From contig MARA01000012.1 of the NCBI GenBank assembly GCA_001792895.1, positions 620,001 to 684,000 of the forward strand: a stretch of DNA of 64,000 nt, read 5' to 3'. Position numbers and translations under genes: made by a program. Shown here piece after piece: positions 57,267 through 64,000 of the stretch (position 1 is its first letter; every line of letters begins with the position of its first letter). This DNA is from Lentinus brumalis (taxonomy: Eukaryota; Basidiomycota; Agaricomycetes; Polyporales; Polyporaceae). Below the pieces are notes generated by a model. The model saw nothing but the letters and a program-made list of their open reading frames with translations, was not told where the DNA came from and searched no databases.

Positions 57267-57332
57267 GAGGCTGGAGCAGATAGAATTCAAGTCATGTGGG
57301 CACATGGCTTGAGTTCTATCTGCTCCAGCCTC
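57267..57332. repeat. long inverted repeat, 32-bp stem, 2-nt loop
   Basis: The arms are 57,267-57,298 (starting GAGGCTGGAGCAGATAGA) and 57,301-57,332 (ending TCTATCTGCTCCAGCCTC), separated by GG. Only two positions are not Watson-Crick. Both are T opposite G on the + strand, so a + strand RNA could pair along the full 32 bp with two G-U wobbles. Confidence 0.95.
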
Positions 57333-59140
57333 TGTATAGCGATCGCTGGCACGCATGTCTTGACGAGTGTGTCTCCTGCTGTCTACTATCCGCCATTGCA
57401 AGCAGTGGACACTGGGCAGACAAGTTCGCGGGAGAAAGACCCTGGAAGGACCTTATCGCGGAGGGTCACTGTAAATTGAGGATCAGTGCGTAGACGTAAA
57501 CACGGTGACCTAGTCCCCGCCACTCGCGACTCCGCGCTCCAAGTGACCGGGACGCAGGACCTCGCGACGGGTCACATGAAGCCATACAAGGTCATATCAT
57601 GACTCGAGTCCCACCGACTTCCCACCGACTCCAATGCTCTCCAATGGCGTCCGTGGAATTGAGAGTCTCCACGGACATTCCATGGAGGCAGCAGATACCA
57701 TCAGGAGTTTCCAACTGAAGAACGACGCTCGGCAAGGATACCTCGCCAGATGCCCGCTGGCAGAGAGAATCTCCAGATATGGGGTGACGACCCCAGAACG
57801 CGAACATGCAAGAAAACATGCGGAACGGGCGCAGAGTTTGTTGCGCCGTGCGGTGGGAATTCCGAGCGCCGAGCCAGGTTCCCATTCCGAGTGCGATTCA
57901 CCGGGGAGTCGTATGCGCACAGACGCCGTGAATAGCTACGCGGATGCATTTCGCCATGCTGATGCTATAGAAGACGCGGGGTTTGCATCATCCAGCGAGA
58001 GCAGGCGAGAGCGCAACAGCGATGCGAAGAGAGGGCGAACCATCACGAGGGCCCGTTGATTGCGGACGGGCCCAGGCCAGGTGAAGACTCGTGTAAGTAT
58101 CTGGGAAGGACGGATCCCCGATCAGGGCGTTTGATGAGGATCTCTTCTCTTCCCGATGCCGAGTGCATCGCGGGCCGTCATGCCAGTCTTGGGAGAATGG
58201 TCGCCCAAGAAACGGAGTGCTTCATCCAACGGCGATAGAGTTGGGCATGATTCACGTAATCGAACACAAAGCTTAAGTTGTGAGAAGGAATGGACAGCGT
58301 ATACCTGGACACACAATCCACGTTGAACCAGCACGGCGTTGAGTCATTGACGCCAGATCTTCATTGGCCGGATGCAACGAGGGCGAGGTCGGGATGACTT
58401 CTGATGGCCATCGGTAGACGACCTGCGAGGCCAGCATGGTAAGTTCGAGGCGGCGCATCGAAAGCAGTTGCTGGTTATACGAGGTACAGTCGCGACGACA
58501 TACGATTACGTGGGAAGATCTCCACCGAAAGGATTGCACTGTGACTTGCACTGTGCAGCCCTCGGGTGGTCGAGCAGAACGCTGCAAAGATGCCGATAGG
58601 TCAGGCAAAAGGATCATGAGGTAGGAGGGCCGGCGACAGCGACTAGACCGACGACGTACCGCAGGTCGAGCCACTCCACCTCGAGTCCGCTGGCATGATA
58701 CAAAAACAGCGAACTCCTTCCCACATGCGATATAGAGGGACAATGTTGGACAAGAACTCGGCTCCAATGGAGATCATCGCACGTAGCCAATGAGCCAGAG
58801 GCCGGAAGACGGATATACGCGCCGAGAGATAGCCGGTTCTCTCGCACTGTCGCACATCCGGTAGCGCAAGGGTACTGGACGGTACACCTGGAAAGGGGAC
58901 GAGATTAGCAGCCAGACTCCGGCAAACGGCGGTGGTAACAGACCTCACATATGAAATCATGCTCAGGTCGCTAGATCCAAAGCGGAGGGTGCCGTCTTGA
59001 CGCGTAGCTCGCCATGCTGAATGCCGGATCTTGAGGGGGACCGTTCTTGCGGAGCAACACCAGCGAGAGGCCATTGTGATACTCAGCCCATGGGGGAGAG
59101 CCCGCACTATCGTCTTCAATGACCATATGCGAATCGATTC

Positions 59141-60388
59141 TCAGCACCGAAAATATACAGACTTTGTGAGGGCCGCCTTGAACCTGGCGGCATGAGATGC
59201 AAAGATCATGAGAGGTTCCTGCCAGATGAAGTACAGTCCCGTCGCCACGGGAAGAATGCTCATGACGACCCCGACGGCGCGCGACCGGGCAGTTTGGCGC
59301 AGCGGCCCAAATGTGGGGCGCACCCAAGTGTGCCAGATGATGGCCATGCCCTCCGCCGCGTGCCAGGCTACCACCGCTGCGAGCCCGATGTAGCCGACGA
59401 AGCCGCGCAATGGCCAACCGTGCAGAGCAAACTTCACATACTCGTAGTCGAGCTCTGATGGCCCGACGGAGTAGATGGGAGGGGCGGGGTCTAAGGGAGC
59501 AATACGGTGCGTGAAGAGATGCCACGCGACGACGATTGCGGCGGAGTAACCGGTGACGCTGAGTATGCTCGTAATCCGGCGTGCAGTTGTGGGTGCGAGG
59601 AGTCGTTTTAGTGTAGCTGAAATGGGGTGAATGGCCAAGGGTGCAAGGACGAGGTACATCTCCCCAAAGGGAGTCTGATAGTATTCTCTGCCCACTAACT
59701 GCGTGATTATGGTCAGTAAAGCGCACACGATAAGCCGCGGAATGGATACGGAAGCTGGACGTTCATCACATTTCAAAGGCTGACACCTTGTTGGCCTAGC
59801 AAAAGCATCGCTCGATTCGGCCCATCACCACAGAGATCAGAAGAACATGTTTGCATGGCGTACGACGCATAGATGGGTCACCGGTGAAAGGCCGCAGCGA
59901 GATGAGGGATACTGATTAGCACCAACATCCGCATTGACTAGACGTGTCACGTCACGGAGACGTGAACAAAGCACGACGCAAGCTCGCCGCCCAGTCCACG
60001 TCATTGGCATACAAATATGCGAAAAAAGGCGCATACATGTAGCGCGCTCTTTCGAGAAAAGAGGCAAACGAGCATACACACATTCTGTACTTCCACAATG
60101 CCGTGCCCAGGATTCATGAAATGTCGTGTTGAACGATGCATCATATCGCTCCAGCGGAAAACCCGATAGACTTCTCGCCTCGTCCAGAAAGATGTTACTA
60201 CGCACCATGACTTGTGAAGCCAAAGACGTTCCTCCCAGGTTCGCCATGACGGGCGCCGTCAGGTGGATCAAAGCAAAGACGGTGATGAACGGCGCTGAGC
60301 CGTGCGCAATCTTGGCGAGAGCAGGTTGAGTAGCGACTGCGAGGCGTCGAAGGAACGACTTCTCGGAGCCTGGATCCGCGGTAGACAT
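59141..60388 (-). CDS. MCP1: Mcp1-like mitochondrial membrane protein, 246 aa
   Basis: Exon 1 is 60388-60206 and exon 2 is 59698-59141, joined in phase 0. Hydrophobic helices include HGSAPFITVFALIHLTAPVM, GEMYLVLAPLAIHPISATLK, ILSVTGYSAAIVVAWHLFTH and FVGYIGLAAVVAWHAAEGMA. The His residues in these helices and the five-helix layout fit the MCP1_TM (DUF1691) family. Yeast Mcp1 is a mitochondrial outer-membrane protein linked to lipid homeostasis and Vps13. The intron is 507 nt, about ten times the usual length here. The gene starts 221 bp from the divergent Rpa34 gene. The symbol follows the yeast family member and is tentative. Confidence 0.8.
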
Positions 60389-60609
60389 TGTCTTTCAGAG
60401 AGCGGGAGCAAGCAAAGGAAGAGTGGGGATTGTTGCCGCGACGCCGCTCGTCGTCGTCGTCGACCGCGGCGGTGTTGTCGTCGTCGGGAGCAACGACCGT
60501 AAGTAGACGCGTCGGTACGCGCCTCTTACCAAATCGGGAAACTGCTAATTTCCTGGTAGGCGCACAGGCGTGCTCTCTGGCCAGTACTACATACTTGAGT
60601 ACTACTACC
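60389..60609. promoter_or_regulatory. putative bidirectional promoter, MCP1-like and RPA34
   Basis: 221 bp between two divergent start codons. The spacing implies a shared promoter region with both 5' UTRs. No specific motif was identified. Confidence 0.45.
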
Positions 60610-61526
60610 ATGTCTTCCTCGCGCTCATCTTCCGCGTCCCCCGAACCCGAAGTAGTCACGAAGAAAGCAAAGAAGCCGAAAGACAAGCAAAAGAAAGCAC
60701 ACACTGCGGCGGACGTCGGCGAGCATGCAAAGAACGAGGGCGACGACCATGATTTGGCGTACAGGCCTCCGGAGGGGTTCGTCCTCATGAAGCACAAGAA
60801 CGAGGAGGGAGACTTTGACTGGGATGCCATCAACGGCGATGACAACCTCGAACTCTGGGTGGTCAGGGTGCCGGAGGGGGTAAGAGATGCACTACTCTTC
60901 TCCTCAGTACGACAGTCCTTACCCGTGTGCGCAGCTCAAACCAAAACACCTGGAGGGTTTGAAAATCGAGGCGTCTGCCTCCTCCAGTACCTCGCGCGTC
61001 GGCTTGATAGAACGGAAACACACTGCCTATGATGTGTGGTCGCTCGGCGAAGACGAGACAGAGGCAGTAGGCGGGGACGAGTTGCGCGCAGTTTCGTGTC
61101 TGCTGCCCAGGCGAAAGAAGGATGGAAAACTGTACCAAGGTGTGTACCATCTCCGTGTTTAAGAGCGCCTCTAATGCGCGTGCCGATCCAGCACCGAAGC
61201 CTATCGCCCGCCGCCTGGTCATTTCCGCGCGTCCCACCATACCCACACCTCCTCAGTCGACCCCCGGCTCGTCCCCGGTCCTGCATCAGAATCCAGCTCG
61301 TCCTCGTCATCCTAAAGAGCTGCTCACGCATCGCTTCATGCCATTGGGCTCCCTCGCCCCGGTCGACGATTCGGCCGCTATGGACGTGGACTCCGCCCCC
61401 GTCGACGATGCTCCAAGTAGAACGCCGAAATCTCACAAGGATGCCGAGGGCGCGGATGGAAGCAAGAAAAAGCGGAAAGGGGACGTGGGTTCCCCGAAGA
61501 AGAAAAAGGTCAAGACGACTTCATAG
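60610..61526 (+). CDS. RPA34: RNA polymerase I subunit Rpa34-like, 269 aa
   Basis: Exons 60610-60879, 60935-61139 and 61192-61526 join in frame with 55- and 52-nt introns. The core has YRPPEGFVLMKHK, LELWVVRVPEG and LKPKHLEGLKIE, as in the RPA34.5 family (PF08208). These blocks form the beta-barrel that pairs with Rpa49. After a short globular part ending in KKDGKLYQ, a long tail carries Pro-rich segments and a Lys-rich C-terminus (KKKRKGDVGSPKKKKVK), typical for Rpa34 and probably nucleolar. The subunit acts in the Rpa49-Rpa34 heterodimer of RNA polymerase I, in rRNA transcription. Confidence 0.85.
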
Positions 61527-61968
61527 CACGGTCTCGTCTATTGCGTTCGTCCGAGTCCCTCCCTTTGCTTTCGATGTATACCATCCACGTTATTGCAGCG
61601 TCTTCGAGGTGTCTGGGATACAACGTGTTGGTTTATCTCACAATGGGAACATGCGTAAGCTTGACCAGTCACCGTCGCGGGCACTCGCTATCACGCACCT
61701 TCCCTGCACCGCTGCTACGCCCCGTGTCCCCTCGCAGAAACGGTCGGCGTCCGATTGCGGCACTGTGAGCTGATTCGTAGGGCGTGATGTACCTCTCTTG
61801 TTGGCATATGAACCATTTCGTTGGTCGCCGGGGTGGTTCGGACATTGGTATAGGAAGACTTGGGCGTCGCTGATTTCGTCGCTGCACTGAATTATTAAAC
61901 AGATAGCGGTGCATCGTGCTCGTAACCTACGCGACAAAGTACTCATACATGACCCTCATTCACCTAGA
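61527..61968. other. intergenic, no gene seen
   Basis: About 440 bp between the convergent ends of the Rpa34 gene and the F-box remnant. No supported feature. Confidence 0.5.
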
Positions 61969-63399
61969 TTACGAACCTTCGTCAATACCGACAACATCGA
62001 CGTCCTCCAAGAGATCTCCCAGCGAGTTCCGCAGACGTTCTCTGAGCGCACGTAGATCCCAACGCTTATCGTCGAAATAACGCGAGTTCAGCCCGGGCGC
62101 CACACCAATGGCCAACCTCTTCAAGGGTGCCCCAGATGATCTCCTGTGCGCGAGCATTCGTTCCACGATGTCGCAGAACGTGGCGAACACTGCAGGACCG
62201 AAGCGGTATCATTCCCCATCTGGTGCCGCCAAACCCCAGGCGTCCTTCCTCGGCTCTTCTGCGCGCAGAGCCAGTCGATTCGCAGCGCCTCCAAACGCGG
62301 ACAGGTGCAGTCACCCGAGGTTCCGCGCGCTCCTTGAGAAGGGGAATGATGTCGCGCCTCCCGTCGCACCCCCGAACTTGGAGACGGACAAGGTTGGCGA
62401 AGGCGACGAGCAGTGCGCACAAGCTGCATTTGACGTCGTTCGTGGAGAGGAGGGAGGCGCCATCGATCTGCAGAGTCGTGACTTTCAGGAAAGGCTGCGA
62501 GAACGGCGTTGCAAAGTCTGCAAGCAAGGAGACCGCGCCCCCTGCCAGAACAGTGTTTATGCAGAGACCTTTAACACCACCCGTTCTAGCTTCCACTGTG
62601 CCACAATCCGAGTCCGTCCTGCTTGTGCTGAGCCTGATTCCGTCGGCTGTGCATAGGTGTTGATACGGTTGCGAATCCCGATGGAGGAGCCCGCGGGCGA
62701 AGGTAATTTCTGGGTCGTAGCAGTGGATGTCCACGACGCATGTAGGTTGGTAGGAGAGGTAGCGAAGAAAAGTTTCGGAGTAGGTCCCCGCGGGTATCAA
62801 TGATTTTGAGCCGATGGGGGTACCAATGCTCAGCCTCAGGTGTCCGGCAACAGCTTCGGGATACTCTAATAAAATGTCATCGAGGGATAGGCTCTCCAGT
62901 GATGTGCAGCATGCGATGACGTTCGAAAGGGTCGATGGATCGTATCGTCCCGCCCTGAAGTACTCAGAGTAGAACAATTCGAGTTCCCGGAGTTGGCTTC
63001 CAATTTCTTCCACCTGGAATAATCCGAAAGAATGTCGAAGAGAGCGCAGTTGAGGAAAGAGTGACCCCCAAATCCCAAGAAGTGGCCCATGACCTCTGAA
63101 CCTGCGCCCTCCCCGTAGCCGACACGCTCCAGAGAGGGCAGACCCGTGAGGATGAACGCCCTAAGGAAGGAGTCGTCTCTTCGACAGATCGAAGATATAG
63201 TCAAGGCCGCAATTCGATGGTGCCATGGCGCAACGACCTCTGCCATTCGCAGGGGGAGTCCGGCCTTTCGACGGGCTGAGGACTCGAGGGACAGGGTGAT
63301 TGATCGCGAACCTGTGAGCCCTAGATAGAATCGTGACCTATCTCCTTGTCGTTGAGTCATACGCGGGCTCTCGGGGATTGGTAGCGCGTTGCTCGTCAT
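61969..63399 (-). pseudogene. F-box/LRR family remnant Y, lacking its N-terminus
   Basis: The frame from about 63,399 reads RSRFYLGLTGSRSITLSLES and RIAALTISSICRRDDSFLRA, which correspond to the middle of the F-box gene at 40.0-41.8 kb. A second block from 63,010 contains LRELELFYSEYFRAG and CTSLESLSLDDILLE, and a third LVRLQVRGCDGRRDIIPLL. The C-terminal module ATFCDIVERMLAHRRSSGAP matches TFCDAVANVVEGRENVSPLK of that gene and ends at 61969. The modules sit in different frames (LCAQKSRGRTPGVWRH lies in another), and no F-box is present upstream. It is probably a decayed paralogue, though some breaks may be introns. Confidence 0.55.
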
Positions 63400-64000
63400 C
63401 GTGCAAGCTCCAGACGATCGACATTTGCTCGAGATGGGGGCAGAGATAGTCCCCGCCGGCAGGAAAGCCTTCGTTCAATATATGTGAGGCTTCGCTGTCG
63501 CCGCTGTCGAGAGGAACGGCAACGCTGCAAGGATGCATTGAAGACCGGGCATCGGAGCGTGGTCAGAGCCGTGCACATTGTCCGGACGAGAGTGATCATC
63601 GATCGTCAACGTGGTAACCTGCGGCATATGGGGGCATAGGAACTTTCCGAACTTGAGCAATGCGGCATCCGACGACGCCGCCCAGATCTCCAACTGTAGA
63701 CATTCCGAGTGTGCAATGCTTGCTCTGAAAGTCACAAACCCCCTGGATTCCGGAAAATGCAAAGCACGTGTGCGTTGACAACTTGTGAGATGGACCTCAA
63801 AGGATCCCGGATGAGATCCCGGAGGGCACCTTGGTACCACGTAGGGCAGACGAGATGTAGCAGGCAAGTCTCTGGGAAGACGAGTCGCGGGAAGAAGGGA
63901 GGCGGAATAGGCTGCCCAATTTTGATGGTAAGCTTGCGAAGGACGGGAAGGGCGATGGGGGGTGCGTCTTCGAATGGTAGTTGCAAAGTCTCGTATTGAA
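63350..64000 (-). pseudogene. F-box/LRR family remnant X, runs off the right edge
   Basis: The frame entering from 63,986 reads ALPVLRKLTIKIGQ, like LPTLRKLQICRG of the F-box gene at 40.0-41.8 kb, then RLVFPETCLLHLVCPTWYQG, like SLPKTCTVNI of that gene. Later blocks are HSECLQLEIWAASSDAALLK, LQCILAALPFLSTA and FPAGGDYLCPHLEQMSIVW (like LPAGG and SLCPSLEGL). The C-terminal TFCD module is missing, because the frame runs directly into the middle part of remnant Y. Frames change at about 63,790 and 63,480. The N-terminal part lies beyond the window, so it could be a live gene there, but the missing C-terminus argues against it. Confidence 0.5.

Larger units (their letters stand above)
56250..59140. 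other. 2.9 kb without a supported gene; two hairpins
   Basis: Open frames on both strands are short and give no recognisable protein. The stretch holds two strong inverted repeats (56,765-56,808 and 57,267-57,332). Compositional breaks and hairpins suggest old insertions or small non-autonomous elements, but no terminal repeats were paired with target duplications. Confidence 0.45.

Overview
The window is nuclear DNA of a GC-rich basidiomycete, most likely an agaricomycete. The evidence is short 50-70 nt introns with GTRNGT donors and CTGAC/CTGAT-like branch sites, plus families typical of these fungi: FunK1 kinases, a DUF6533 seven-helix protein, a cerato-platanin, F-box/LRR proteins and a TNP2-type DNA transposon. 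All calls come from reading the sequence; no database search was run.

Region 1 (1-18,350) is a decayed, repeat-rich block. About 6.9 kb at the left edge reappears at about 11,046-17,920 as a direct segmental duplication differing mainly by scattered small indels. Each copy holds an intron-rich decayed gene on the + strand, with unusually uniform GTACGTACCT donors. Each also holds, on the - strand, a truncated N-terminal gene fragment resembling CBM21/Gac1-like phosphatase regulators. The spacer (about 6.9-11.0 kb) contains a further partial, diverged repeat.

Region 2 (18,360-26,447) is an 8.1-kb DNA transposon. It has 21-bp perfect terminal inverted repeats, a short target duplication, a 1069-aa TNP2-like transposase and two accessory genes transcribed divergently from one short promoter. 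All three genes can be spliced into open frames, so the element looks complete.

Region 3 (26,450-42,000) begins with decayed fragments, one an inverted match to region 1. A run of ordinary genes follows: a DUF6533 membrane protein, a glyoxalase-like protein, a secreted cerato-platanin, two tandemly duplicated FunK1 kinases (859 and 808 aa) and an F-box/LRR gene.

Region 4 (42,150-64,000) has a many-exon P-type cation ATPase of the Na+/K+ (IIC) type, a decayed F-box paralogue with an internal 168-bp tandem duplication, a single-pass membrane protein, an HMG-box transcription factor, a gene-poor 3-kb stretch with two hairpins, an Mcp1-like mitochondrial membrane protein divergent from the RNA polymerase I subunit Rpa34, and two abutting F-box gene remnants at the right edge.

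The most unusual parts are the transposon with its two unrecognised accessory proteins, the duplicated decayed block beside it, and the FunK1 pair whose C-terminal tails differ by short peptide repeats.
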